Assembly (NCBI RefSeq): GCF_014646755.1
Contig: NZ_BMNW01000008.1
Span: 1-64,000, forward strand
Length of the DNA stretch: 64,000 nt
Reading direction: 5' to 3'
Source of the DNA: Pseudomonas asuensis
GTDB taxonomy: Bacteria; Pseudomonadota; Gammaproteobacteria; Pseudomonadales; Pseudomonadaceae
The notes under the pieces were generated by a model. That model had not been told where the DNA came from. It saw only the letters and a program-made list of their open reading frames with translations, and searched no databases. Shown here piece by piece: positions 35,292 through 43,896 of this stretch (positions are counted from its first letter, which is position 1; every line of letters begins with the position of its first letter). The translations under genes and the position numbers were made by a program.

Positions 35292-36317
35292 TCAGACCGC
35301 TGGTAACTGCTCCATTGGCCAGCGAGCCTGTACCTGAATAGCAGGGCCATCATGCTGACCGGCCAGCAAACGCTGACAACCGGCATAGGCGATCATGGCG
35401 CCATTGTCCGTACAGAACCGTGGACGAGCATAAAAAACATGTCCACGCAGCTCACTCAGCATACCCTCCAGCGACACCCTCAGGGCTGTATTAGCACTAA
35501 CGCCTCCCGCAATTACTAGGGATTTAAGCCCCGTCTGCTTAAGGGCACGCTTGCACTTGATAGTAAGCGTCTCGACAACCGCGCGTTGAAAGGCCAGAGC
35601 AACGTCACAACGGGTTTGCTCGCTGTTATCACCTGCTGCCTCGCATTGCTGCCAGGTATTGAGGGCAAAGGTCTTGAGGCCGCTAAAGCTGAAGTCAAGA
35701 CCGGGCCTGTCTGTCATTGGTCGAGGAAAAACGAAGCGATCAGGATTACCACTGAGCGCAAGCCGAGCGATTTCCGGCCCCCCGGGATAACCGAGTCCTA
35801 AAAGCTTGGCTGTCTTATCAAAGGCTTCACCTGCAGCATCGTCTACGGACTCTCCCAGAAGCTGGTAACGGCCGATCCCGTCTACCCGTACTAGCTGTGT
35901 ATGACCGCCCGACACTAACAAAGCGACGAACGGAAATTCCGGTGGTTGCTCCTCAAGCATGGGTGCCAGCAAATGGCCCTCCATGTGGTGAACGCCCAAG
36001 GCCGGGACCCCCCAAGCCAGGCTCAAAGCCTGAGCAAAGGAGGCGCCCACCAACAGCGCGCCTACTAGTCCTGGACCGGCCGTATAGGCAATAGCATCGA
36101 CATCAGTTGGCTTACTGCCGGCCTCGTCTAACACCTGATTGATAAGGGGGAGCATTCGCTTCACATGGTCACGGGAGGCCAATTCAGGCACTACCCCACC
36201 ATAAACACGATGCAAATCGATTTGACTGAACAACGCATCGGACAAAAGTCCACGTTCGCTGTCAAAGAGTGCGACACCTGTTTCGTCGCAGGACGTTTCG
36301 AGTCCCAGAACACGCAT
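35292..36317 (-). CDS. tsaD: tRNA threonylcarbamoyladenosine transferase subunit TsaD
   Basis: TsaD attaches the threonylcarbamoyl group to A37 of ANN-decoding tRNAs. 341-aa ASKHA-fold protein: [15 protein letters not shown] at the N terminus, the iron-binding HHMEGH motif and the VSGGHTQLV loop. It is divergent from rpsU, the classical tsaD/rpsU-dnaG-rpoD arrangement. Confidence 0.97.
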   Translation of the reverse strand: MRVLGLETSCDETGVALFDSERGLLSDALFSQIDLHRVYGGVVPELASRDHVKRMLPLINQVLDEAGSKPTDVDAIAYTAGPGLVGALLVGASFAQALSLAWGVPALGVHHMEGHLLAPMLEEQPPEFPFVALLVSGGHTQLVRVDGIGRYQLLGESVDDAAGEAFDKTAKLLGLGYPGGPEIARLALSGNPDRFVFPRPMTDRPGLDFSFSGLKTFALNTWQQCEAAGDNSEQTRCDVALAFQRAVVETLTIKCKRALKQTGLKSLVIAGGVSANTALRVSLEGMLSELRGHVFYARPRFCTDNGAMIAYAGCQRLLAGQHDGPAIQVQARWPMEQLPAV

Positions 36318-36404
36318 GGGCAGATGGCCTTCGGCCTGACGATGAATGAAGCAGGCATAATAATCCCACCTATTTCTTCAGACCAGCGCTTTCGTCCGGA
36401 AGCT

Positions 36405-36433
36405 TTGCATTTACCCTGGCGAAGCGTTACTAT
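36405..36433 (+). promoter_or_regulatory. Candidate promoter of rpsU-dnaG-rpoD
   Basis: -35 TTGCAT (36405-36410), 17-bp spacer, -10 TACTAT (36428-36433), in the tsaD-rpsU divergent region. The predicted start would leave an rpsU leader of about 80 nt. Confidence 0.5.
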
Positions 36434-36520
36434 CCGCAACCCTTAAAAACCGACGCTTTACATGGCTAAGGCCTCAAGCGTTGAATCCACCCCCGGTAAA
36501 ACATTGAAGGTACGACCTGG

Positions 36521-36736
36521 ATGCCCGCCGTCAAAGTCAAAGAAAACGAACCCTTCGACGTAGCCCTGCGTCGTTTCAAGCGCTCTTGCGAAAAAGCCGG
36601 TGTTCTGGCTGAAGTTCGCAGCCGCGAGTTCTACGAAAAGCCTACTTCCGAGCGCAAGCGCAAGGCAGCTGCTGCTGTTAAGCGTCATGCCAAGAAAGTG
36701 CAGCGCGAACAGCGCCGCCGCGAGCGTCTGTACTGA
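36521..36736 (+). CDS. rpsU: 30S ribosomal protein S21
   Basis: 71-aa, very basic small-subunit protein ([20 protein letters not shown] ... [14 protein letters not shown]). It begins the macromolecular-synthesis unit with dnaG and rpoD. GAAGG lies 10 nt before the ATG. Confidence 0.97.
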   Translation: MPAVKVKENEPFDVALRRFKRSCEKAGVLAEVRSREFYEKPTSERKRKAAAAVKRHAKKVQREQRRRERLY

Positions 36737-36763
36737 TCAGACGCCTGCAAGGCTAACGGCTCC

Positions 36764-36782
36764 GCCCGACCACTGGTCGGGC
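36764..36782 (+). terminator. rpsU-dnaG intercistronic hairpin
   Basis: GCCCGACC (36764-36771) and GGTCGGGC (36775-36782) form a perfect 8-bp stem with a 3-nt loop but no T-run. In E. coli a partial terminator at this place lets far more S21 than primase be made; this is the likely counterpart. The rest of the 249-bp rpsU-dnaG gap shows no gene. Confidence 0.55.
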
Positions 36783-36985
36783 TGAACGTAATTGATTCGC
36801 CAATCCGCACCACCTGTCAAGCATGCACCCATGCCTGATGCATTCCTGTTGAACATCCTTTCGCCACATGCGTCAGTATGCTCAAGTTTCAGTAGTCGAA
36901 TACATATTTTAAGCAAGCGACCTGCGCATGGAAGCAATTACGTTTCATCGCGTATGCTAATGGCCCTCCCTGAGCCGAACGCACC

Positions 36986-38923
36986 ATGGCCGGACTGATC
37001 CCTCAGAGCTTTATTGACGACCTACTCAACCGCACCGACATTGTCGAAGTGGTAGGGTCTCGCATCAAACTCAAAAAGACCGGCAAGAATTTCAGTGCGC
37101 TGTGTCCTTTTCACAATGAAAAGAGCCCTTCCTTTAGCGTAAGTCCAGACAAACAGTTCTATTACTGCTTCGGTTGTGGCGCTGGCGGGAATGCCCTTGG
37201 CTTTGTCATGGATCATGACAATCTGGAGTTTCCAGAAGCCGTCGAGGAACTGGCCAGAAAAGCCGGCCTTGACGTTCCACGGGAAGAAAGCAGCAATAAT
37301 GGCCCACGCAAACCGCGTCAGATGGTGGACTCTCCACTGTATGCCCTGCTGGCCGATGCAGCTACGTTCTACCGCCAGGCACTCAAGAGCCATCCCCAGC
37401 GTAAAGCGGCGGTCGATTATTTGAAAAAGCGCGGCCTGACCGGTGAAATTGCTCGTGATTACGGTTTAGGGTTTGCACCGCCCGGTTGGGACAATCTGCT
37501 TAAACATCTGGCAGGCGATGAGCTCCAGCAAAAAGCCATGATTGAGGCTGGCCTGCTGATTGAAAACGTCGAAAACGGGAAACGCTACGACCGTTTTCGT
37601 GATCGCGTCATTTTTCCCATCAAGGACAGTCGTGGACGCATTATTGCCTTTGGCGGCCGTGTATTGGGTGATGAAAAACCCAAGTACCTGAACTCTCCTG
37701 AAACCCCCGTGTTTCATAAAGGCCAAGAGCTTTATGGTCTGTTCGAGGCACGTCGAGCCAACCGAGACCTTGATGAAATCATTGTCGTGGAAGGCTACAT
37801 GGATGTAATTGCTCTCGCACAGCAAGGCATACGAAATGCCGTAGCCACCTTGGGTACGTCTACCAGCGAAGAGCACATTAAGCGCCTGTTTCGCCTGGTG
37901 CCTCAGATTCTGTTCTGCTTTGATGGCGATAAGGCTGGCCGTAGCGCCGCATGGCGAGCACTCGAGTCTGCATTGCCTACTCTGCAGGATGGCCGCAAAA
38001 TCCGCTTTCTCTTCCTGCCGGAAGGTGAGGACCCAGATTCACTCGTCAGAGCAGAAGGGCCAGATGCATTTCAGGCACGCTTCGTCCAGCAGGCACTGCC
38101 GCTGGCCGAATACTTCTTTCAGCAACTGGCAGCCGAGGCTGATCCGTCTACCCTGGAAGGAAAAGCGCACCTTGCGACATTGGCCATACCGCTAATTGAA
38201 AAGGTCCCGGGAAATAACTTAAGAGCACTCATGCGCTTGCGCCTGAGTGAGCTGACCGGGCTTAACAACGACTCACTCAACCAGTTCGCCAGCGCACCCG
38301 CTACGGCACCAAGGCCCGCTGACGAACCGCACTATGAACAGGACAGCTACTACGATAGCGGCTACGACTCACCTGCGCCTGCAGCGCCTTACCCAGGCAG
38401 TAGTCGCACAGGCAAGCCCTCGTATAGCGGAAAAAATGGATTCCGAGGCAAGAAACCGTTTGGATTCAAAAGTGATCCCGCCATGCGGGCTCCACGTGAG
38501 CCAGTCAAGGTCGAGCCACCTACCCTTGCAGCATTACGGAGTCTGGTGCATCGCCCTTCGCTAGCGCTACAGGTTCAGGATGCCAAGAATATTGCCGAAG
38601 AAAATGACCAGTACGCACAGCTTCTTGTTGCCCTGGTTGACGCCTTGCAGAAGAAGCCCGAGCAAAGCACCTTGCAGCTGCTGGCTCGCTGGCATGGAAC
38701 CGAACAAGGCAAACTATTACGCGTTTTAGCCGAAAAAGAGTGGTTGATTTCGGGTGATAACCTTGAACAACAGTTTTTCGACACCATTACTAGGCTTGCC
38801 GCAAGCCAGCGTGAACGCAGCCTTGAACAGCTGCTCCGCAAGGCGCGCCAAAGCGAACTCAGCATTGAAGAGAAGGACCGTCTGCGCGAGCTTCTTAGCC
38901 GCCCAGCTGTGCCATCAACCTGA
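36986..38923 (+). CDS. dnaG: DNA primase
   Basis: Synthesises RNA primers for replication. 645 aa: a CHC2 zinc finger (C40, H43, C61, C64), the RNA-polymerase-like core, a TOPRIM fold (VVEGYMDVIAL, CFDGDKAGRSAAWRAL) and a C-terminal DnaB-interacting helicase-binding domain (about 510-645). A disordered Tyr/Ser/Gly/Pro-rich linker lies at about 445-490. ATG start in GCACCATGG without a strong Shine-Dalgarno, consistent with the low expression usual for primase. Confidence 0.97.
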   Translation: MAGLIPQSFIDDLLNRTDIVEVVGSRIKLKKTGKNFSALCPFHNEKSPSFSVSPDKQFYYCFGCGAGGNALGFVMDHDNLEFPEAVEELARKAGLDVPREESSNNGPRKPRQMVDSPLYALLADAATFYRQALKSHPQRKAAVDYLKKRGLTGEIARDYGLGFAPPGWDNLLKHLAGDELQQKAMIEAGLLIENVENGKRYDRFRDRVIFPIKDSRGRIIAFGGRVLGDEKPKYLNSPETPVFHKGQELYGLFEARRANRDLDEIIVVEGYMDVIALAQQGIRNAVATLGTSTSEEHIKRLFRLVPQILFCFDGDKAGRSAAWRALESALPTLQDGRKIRFLFLPEGEDPDSLVRAEGPDAFQARFVQQALPLAEYFFQQLAAEADPSTLEGKAHLATLAIPLIEKVPGNNLRALMRLRLSELTGLNNDSLNQFASAPATAPRPADEPHYEQDSYYDSGYDSPAPAAPYPGSSRTGKPSYSGKNGFRGKKPFGFKSDPAMRAPREPVKVEPPTLAALRSLVHRPSLALQVQDAKNIAEENDQYAQLLVALVDALQKKPEQSTLQLLARWHGTEQGKLLRVLAEKEWLISGDNLEQQFFDTITRLAASQRERSLEQLLRKARQSELSIEEKDRLRELLSRPAVPST

Positions 38924-39001
38924 TTCTGGCAAGAAAGCCGCCTGATCGGCTATAATACTCAGCTTATTTTTGCCCGCCTATGCCTTCGTGGAAGGGTGTT
39001 T

Positions 39002-40852
39002 ATGTCCGGAAAAGCGCAACAGCAATCTCGTCTTAAAGAGTTGATCGCCCGCGGTCGCGAGCAGGGTTACCTGACGTACTCGGAAGTCAACGACCACCTG
39101 CCGGAGGATATCTCCGATCCAGAGCAGGTGGAAGACATCATCCGCATGATCAACGACATGGGGATCAACGTATTCGAAACAGCTCCGGATGCGGATACCC
39201 TACTGCTCGCAGAAGCGGATACCGATGAAGCCGCCGCTGAAGAAGCTGCCGCCGCACTGGCTGCAGTCGAAAGCGATGTTGGTCGTACGACCGACCCAGT
39301 GCGCATGTATATGCGTGAAATGGGTACCGTTGAGCTCTTGACCCGTGAAGGCGAGATTGAAATCGCCAAGCGTATCGAGGAAGGTATCCGAGAAGTCATG
39401 AGCGCTATTGCTCACTTCCCGGGTTCGGTTGAATACATTCTTAGCGAATATGATCGGGTTACGTCTGAAGGCGGTCGCCTGTCCGACGTTCTCAGCGGCT
39501 ACATCGATCCTGATGACGGCTCGCTGCCCGAAAACGAAAGCGATGACATCCCTGTGCCCAAGGCCAAAGATGGCGCCGCCGAACAAAATGATGACGATGA
39601 GGAAAGCGAAGGCGATGACTCCGAAGACGAGACCGAAAGCGGTCCGGATCCGGAAGAAGCCCGTCAGCGCTTCGCAGCCGTAGCCGAGCAGCTTGAGAAA
39701 GCCCGCAAGGCGCTTCAAAAGCATGGTCGCAGCAGTGATCAGGCTATCGAAGAGCTGGTTGCACTGGCCACGCTGTTCATGCCGATCAAGCTGGTACCCA
39801 AGCAGTACGAAGCTCTGGTGAGCCGCGTACGCGGGTCGCTGGACCGTGTTCGTGCTCAGGAACGTGCCATCATGCAGCTGTGTGTACGTGATGCACGCAT
39901 GCCACGTGCTGACTTCCTGCGTTCGTTCCCCAGCAACGAAACCAATCTTGAGTGGATCGACAAGGTTCTCAAGAACAAGCCCAAGTACGCCGAGGCCCTT
40001 GAGCGCCTGCGTCCTGATATTCAGCGCAATCAGGAAAAGCTGATCGCACTGCAAAAGGAGCTTGACCTGACAGTTGCCGAGATCAAAGAGATCAACCGCA
40101 ACATGTCTATCGGCGAAGCCAAGGCCCGTCGTGCAAAGAAAGAGATGGTCGAGGCTAACCTTCGTCTCGTAATCTCGATTGCCAAGAAATACACAAACCG
40201 TGGCTTGCAGTTCCTCGACTTGATCCAGGAAGGCAATATCGGTCTGATGAAAGCGGTAGATAAGTTCGAATATCGCCGTGGTTACAAGTTCTCCACCTAT
40301 GCTACATGGTGGATTCGTCAGGCGATTACCCGCTCTATTGCTGACCAGGCGCGGACTATCCGTATTCCGGTTCACATGATCGAAACGATCAACAAGCTCA
40401 ACCGTATTTCCCGTCAAATGTTGCAGGAAATGGGGCGTGAGCCGACGCCGGAAGAGCTGGGTGAGCGCATGGACATGCCTGAGGACAAGATCCGCAAGGT
40501 ATTGAAGATCGCTAAAGAGCCGATCTCCATGGAAACACCGATCGGTGATGACGAAGACTCCCATCTGGGCGACTTCATTGAAGACTCGACCATGCAGTCT
40601 CCGATTGAAGTAGCGACCAGCGAGAGTCTGAAGGAAGCTACGCGCGATGTCCTGGCAGGATTGACGGCCCGTGAGGCTAAAGTGCTCCGTATGCGCTTTG
40701 GTATCGATATGAATACCGACCATACGCTTGAAGAGGTAGGTAAGCAGTTCGATGTAACGCGCGAGCGTATTCGCCAGATTGAGGCCAAGGCGCTGCGTAA
40801 GCTGCGTCATCCGTCCCGTAGCGAGCATCTCCGCTCGTTCCTAGACGAATAA
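39002..40852 (+). CDS. rpoD: RNA polymerase sigma-70 factor RpoD
   Basis: Primary housekeeping sigma factor. 616 aa: region 1.1 at the N terminus, region 1.2 ([12 protein letters not shown]), an acidic non-conserved insert ([15 protein letters not shown]), regions 2.1-2.4 ([23 protein letters not shown] ... [10 protein letters not shown]), region 3, and region 4.2 HTH ([20 protein letters not shown]). ATG 39002 gives [14 protein letters not shown] as in P. aeruginosa; a GTG two codons upstream is a poorer choice. A TATAAT at 38951-38956 could be an internal promoter, but its -35 is weak. Followed by a strong terminator. Confidence 0.98.
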   Translation: MSGKAQQQSRLKELIARGREQGYLTYSEVNDHLPEDISDPEQVEDIIRMINDMGINVFETAPDADTLLLAEADTDEAAAEEAAAALAAVESDVGRTTDPVRMYMREMGTVELLTREGEIEIAKRIEEGIREVMSAIAHFPGSVEYILSEYDRVTSEGGRLSDVLSGYIDPDDGSLPENESDDIPVPKAKDGAAEQNDDDEESEGDDSEDETESGPDPEEARQRFAAVAEQLEKARKALQKHGRSSDQAIEELVALATLFMPIKLVPKQYEALVSRVRGSLDRVRAQERAIMQLCVRDARMPRADFLRSFPSNETNLEWIDKVLKNKPKYAEALERLRPDIQRNQEKLIALQKELDLTVAEIKEINRNMSIGEAKARRAKKEMVEANLRLVISIAKKYTNRGLQFLDLIQEGNIGLMKAVDKFEYRRGYKFSTYATWWIRQAITRSIADQARTIRIPVHMIETINKLNRISRQMLQEMGREPTPEELGERMDMPEDKIRKVLKIAKEPISMETPIGDDEDSHLGDFIEDSTMQSPIEVATSESLKEATRDVLAGLTAREAKVLRMRFGIDMNTDHTLEEVGKQFDVTRERIRQIEAKALRKLRHPSRSEHLRSFLDE

Positions 40853-40857
40853 ATGAG

Positions 40858-40886
40858 AAAACCGGAGCCCATGCTCCGGTTTTTTT
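40858..40886 (+). terminator. Terminator of rpoD
   Basis: AAAACCGGAGC (40858-40868) and GCTCCGGTTTT (40873-40883) form an 11-bp stem with loop CCAT, ending in a long T-run. Confidence 0.95.
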
Positions 40887-40898
40887 ATACGCTTTGTT

Positions 40899-40926
40899 TT
40901 GCCATTTGCATCGATATGGGTATAAT
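40899..40926 (+). promoter_or_regulatory. Promoter of the tRNA-Ile2/tRNA-Gln pair
   Basis: -35 TTGCCA (40899-40904), 16-bp spacer, perfect -10 TATAAT (40921-40926), followed by a GCGGCCC discriminator. The GC-rich discriminator matches stringent control of stable RNA genes and is like that of the rRNA promoter at 115-149. Confidence 0.75.
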
Positions 40927-40940
40927 GCGGCCCTCTCGTA

Positions 40941-41017
40941 GGGCCTGTAGCTCAGTCGGTTAGAGCAGAGGACTCATAATCCTTTGGTCGAGAGTTCGAG
41001 TCTCTCCGGGCCCACCA
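40941..41017 (+). tRNA. tRNA-Ile2 (CAT anticodon, modified to lysidine)
   Basis: 77-nt cloverleaf with encoded CCA. Acceptor GGGCCTG/CGGGCCC, D stem GCTC/GAGC, anticodon loop CTCATAA (CAT), T stem GAGAG/CTCTC. The CAT anticodon could mean Met, but the acceptor has C4-G69 and C5-G68, the pairs TilS uses to pick tRNA-Ile2 over tRNA-Met. The variable loop TGGTC and the G27-T43 wobble also match E. coli ileX rather than metT. After lysidine modification it would read AUA. It precedes tRNA-Gln by 18 bp. Confidence 0.85.
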
Positions 41018-41035
41018 GAAATTCGAAAGTATTAC

Positions 41036-41110
41036 AGGGGCGTCGCCAAGCGGTAAGGCAGCAGGTTTTGATCCTGCCATGCGTTGGTTCGAATCCAGCC
41101 GCCCCTGCCA
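41036..41110 (+). tRNA. tRNA-Gln (TTG anticodon)
   Basis: 75-nt cloverleaf with encoded CCA. Acceptor AGGGGCG/CGCCCCT with discriminator G, anticodon stem GCAGG/CCTGC around the loop TTTTGAT (TTG), and T arm GTTGG-TTCGAAT-CCAGC. Same transcript as the upstream tRNA, ending at the hairpin at 41134. Confidence 0.95.
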
Positions 41111-41133
41111 TATCTCTGCACCATGCGTGCAAT

Positions 41134-41163
41134 AAAAAAGGCTTACCTTGGTAAGCCTTTTTT
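41134..41163. terminator. Bidirectional terminator between the tRNAs and the signalling cassette
   Basis: A perfect 14-bp inverted repeat AAAAAAGGCTTACC / GGTAAGCCTTTTTT (41134-41147 with 41150-41163) gives a T-run in both directions. It ends the tRNA transcript and the minus-strand signalling operon. Confidence 0.95.
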
Positions 41164-41191
41164 ATTTGTCTCTTCATGTCGTAAAGCCTGA

Positions 41192-42463
41192 TTATCCAGA
41201 CGCCGAGCCTTGGGCAGGATGAGTTCCTGTTTCGACCAATGTTAGCCTGGGCTTGGTCGACCCAACCGTAGCTGATTCACTAAGAGGCAGTGTCACGCTA
41301 AAGGTTGACCCCTGCCCTTCGACACTACTGACACTGATAGCGCCTCGATGCGCCTTGACGATCTGATCAGCGATATAAAGCCCGAGCCCTAGGCCCGCAA
41401 CACCCTCACTACCGCTGGCACGCTCAAATTGCCGGAAAATACGTTCTTGGTTCTCGGCTGAGATACCGATGCCAAAATCTCTCACACTGAGCACAGCACA
41501 GCCGTCTTTGACTTCCAGTTTCACATGGACCGGTTTGCCTGCGCCATAACGCATGGCATTGGTCAGCAGATTGGCAACAACCTGTTCAACACGGAACTCA
41601 TCCCACTCCCCCTCGATGTATCCGGGAAGCTCTAACGTAACATCACAGCCTGTTGCATTGAGCTGCGGCATGAAGTTTTCAACGATACTGGCGACCAGCT
41701 TAACAAGATCGAAACGCGAGGGCCGGATAGAGAGCTTACCTGTACGAATGCGAGATACGTCGAGCATGTCATCAATCAAGCGCACCAGCTTTTGGACCTG
41801 GCGCTCGTCCCGCTCAACCATCTCCATGAGCTTTTCAGGCGTAAACGCTGCCATGTTATTTTTGCCCAGGTAGATTTTGCGCAGCTGTGCTTCGAGAATC
41901 AGTGTATTCAGCGGCGTCTTGAGTTCATGCGAGACAATAGACATAAAGTCATCGCGCATTCGCACGGCATGCTGTAGGTCGACCTGAGTCTGGCGTAGCT
42001 CAGCGAGCAGCACTTCCTGCTCCTGCCGGCTACGCTCCAGCGCCTCCAGCTGGCGACGCATCCCCTTGCGGTGCCGGTACAGGTCCACGAATACACTGAC
42101 CTTGCTTTTGACGGCATGTATGTCGAGCGGCTTGTAGAGAAAGTCTACTGCGCCACTCTCATAGCCTTTAAAGGCATAGTTGCGGTCATGCCCTGCTGCA
42201 CTGACAAATACAATCGGAATGTGCTTGGTCTTCTCTGTGCTTCGCATCATTTCAGCAAGCTCAAAGCCATTCATGACCGGCATTTGCACATCCAGAATCG
42301 CAAGGGCGAATTCATGCACAAGCAGCAGCTCAAGCGCTGCCTCTGCAGAGCCTGCCTTGAATACAGCCAGATCCTCATGTTTCAACAATGCCTCGAGTGC
42401 CAAAAGATTCTCTGGAAGGTCGTCAACGATGAGAATCTTTGCTGCATTCACTTCTTTAAGCAT
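41192..42463 (-). CDS. Response regulator-histidine kinase (REC-HisKA-HATPase)
   Basis: 423-aa soluble protein of the order receiver, short coiled coil, kinase. The receiver phospho-acceptor is D58 (AILDVQMPVMNG) with conserved K111. A helix follows (135-165), then HisKA with H179 in SIVSHELKTP and the ATPase N/G boxes (NAMRYGA, VRDFGIGI, GLGLGLYIADQI). The input is therefore phosphorylation of its own N terminus, presumably by the hybrid kinase upstream. ATG 42463 overlaps the cheB-like stop by 8 nt; the longer frame lies inside that gene. Last gene of a four-gene operon. Confidence 0.88.
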   Translation of the reverse strand: MLKEVNAAKILIVDDLPENLLALEALLKHEDLAVFKAGSAEAALELLLVHEFALAILDVQMPVMNGFELAEMMRSTEKTKHIPIVFVSAAGHDRNYAFKGYESGAVDFLYKPLDIHAVKSKVSVFVDLYRHRKGMRRQLEALERSRQEQEVLLAELRQTQVDLQHAVRMRDDFMSIVSHELKTPLNTLILEAQLRKIYLGKNNMAAFTPEKLMEMVERDERQVQKLVRLIDDMLDVSRIRTGKLSIRPSRFDLVKLVASIVENFMPQLNATGCDVTLELPGYIEGEWDEFRVEQVVANLLTNAMRYGAGKPVHVKLEVKDGCAVLSVRDFGIGISAENQERIFRQFERASGSEGVAGLGLGLYIADQIVKAHRGAISVSSVEGQGSTFSVTLPLSESATVGSTKPRLTLVETGTHPAQGSASG

Positions 42464-43067
42464 TGTTCTGTTCCAGCTCGACGAGCAATGTATTAATGTC
42501 TCTGACAGGCAAAACAAAGTCAGGGGTAAACAGCTTAAGAGCAGCTTCCGGCATCGTGGGCACCAAGGCCTCAGCCGGATCCTGAACAATGGTCATTCCA
42601 CCGGAACGATGGATTGCCCTCAAGCCTGCCGCGCCGTCCTCGTTGGCCCCGGTCAGGAGAACCCCGCACAGGTGCTCGCCAAATACGTCTGCAGCACTTT
42701 CGAACAACACATCGATTGAAGGACGGGAAAAGTGCACGCGCTCTTCCCGGCTCAAAGAAAGCGTCCTGTCTTGTTCAATTAGCAGATGGTACCCAGGCGA
42801 CGCAAAATACAGCGTACCCGGATGTAACGGTTCCTTTTCATCTGCTTCCTTGACATCTATCTCTAGACGCGCCCGGAAAATCTCCGCTAGTTTACTGTCC
42901 TTACCTTCGGGCATGTGTATTACCACGACGATAGGCAGAGGAAAGTTCTTGGGCAGTCCGACCAATAATACACTAAGTGCCTGTAGCCCACCTGCGGAAG
43001 CGCCTATCACAATTGCTTCAATCTGCCGCTGCGCCAATGAAAAAACAGTATCCGACTCCTGTTTCAT
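42456..43067 (-). CDS. CheB-type methylesterase domain protein (no receiver)
   Basis: 203 aa containing only the CheB catalytic domain. The Ser-His-Asp triad is visible: S24 in GASAGGLQ, H51 in VVIHMPEG, and Asp in GANEDGAAGL or VQDP. Classical CheB has an N-terminal receiver that is missing here. It lies 5 bp downstream of the CheR gene and overlaps the REC-kinase gene. With no chemoreceptor in the window, its substrate is unknown. Confidence 0.9.
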   Translation of the reverse strand: MKQESDTVFSLAQRQIEAIVIGASAGGLQALSVLLVGLPKNFPLPIVVVIHMPEGKDSKLAEIFRARLEIDVKEADEKEPLHPGTLYFASPGYHLLIEQDRTLSLSREERVHFSRPSIDVLFESAADVFGEHLCGVLLTGANEDGAAGLRAIHRSGGMTIVQDPAEALVPTMPEAALKLFTPDFVLPVRDINTLLVELEQNNA

Positions 43068-43072
43068 GGCGA

Positions 43073-43894
43073 TTATAACCGCCTGAAAAGGCGTTCTTTT
43101 TTTACAACCGGCTCGAAATGGCCAGCATAAGCAGAAAAGTCGAGTGACTCCTTGCTACCCAACCCGAGAAAGCCCCGGTGGCATAGCGACTCATGAAATA
43201 AGCCGAACGCGCGATTCTGTAAGCTCTTGTTGAAGTAGATCAGCACATTTCGGCACGAGATAAACTGTGTTTCAGAAAACACCATGTCCGTTGCAAGGCT
43301 ATGGTCAGCAAAGGTGACGTTGGTCATCAGTGCCTTATCAAATAAGGCTCCATCGTAAGCCGCTGTGTAATAGTCGGAAAACGAGCTTTTACCGCCGGCC
43401 TGCTGGTAACTCTGTGTATATGTACGTACCCGTTCCAGAGGGAAAACACCCCTTCGCGCACGATCCAGAGATTGTGGATTGATATCGGTGGCGTAGATCA
43501 ATGTACGGTCTAGCAGTCCTTCTTCTTTGAAGAGAATGGCCATGGAGTAGACCTCCTCCCCTGTACTGCAGCCGGCAATCCAGATCTTGAGCGAAGGATA
43601 GGTCTTGAGGACAGGAACTACATGTTCTCGAATCGCCAGGTAATAGGTAGGATCGCGAAACATCTCGCTGACTGGAATCGTCAGGAATTGAAGCAATTCG
43701 CTGAAGAGCTGCGAATCATGCAGCACGCGGGCCTGTAATTCTGAAATGGTTTCGCATTCGAATTTTGACAGTGCATGGAGCACCCGGCGCTTGAGTGAAG
43801 CGCCGGAATAGTCCCGAAAGTCGTAACTGTACTTGAGATAAATACCCTCGATGAGCAAGCGCAGCTCAATATCCAGGGTACGGTCGGGACACAT
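43073..43894 (-). CDS. CheR-type protein glutamate methyltransferase
   Basis: SAM-dependent methyltransferase of the CheR family, about 273 aa. It has the N-terminal helical domain and the SAM-binding motif WIAGCSTGEEVYS, with the CheR-typical ATDINPQSLDRARRGVF and SCRNVLIYFNK. I chose ATG 43894, 2 bp after the kinase stop, because GGAG and AGAAG lie upstream; an ATG at 43924 overlapping the kinase is possible. No C-terminal receptor-tether pentapeptide can be identified. Confidence 0.9.
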   Translation of the reverse strand: MCPDRTLDIELRLLIEGIYLKYSYDFRDYSGASLKRRVLHALSKFECETISELQARVLHDSQLFSELLQFLTIPVSEMFRDPTYYLAIREHVVPVLKTYPSLKIWIAGCSTGEEVYSMAILFKEEGLLDRTLIYATDINPQSLDRARRGVFPLERVRTYTQSYQQAGGKSSFSDYYTAAYDGALFDKALMTNVTFADHSLATDMVFSETQFISCRNVLIYFNKSLQNRAFGLFHESLCHRGFLGLGSKESLDFSAYAGHFEPVVKKERLFRRL

Positions 43895-43896
43895 GG

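Noticed and set aside
39200-40828. 542-aa open frame antisense to rpoD
   Set aside because: It mirrors the codon pattern of a very highly conserved gene, has no ribosome-binding site and no recognisable motif; long antisense frames are common opposite such genes.
40941-41017. tRNA-Met call from the CAT anticodon
   Set aside because: Acceptor and variable-loop identity elements match tRNA-Ile2 instead.
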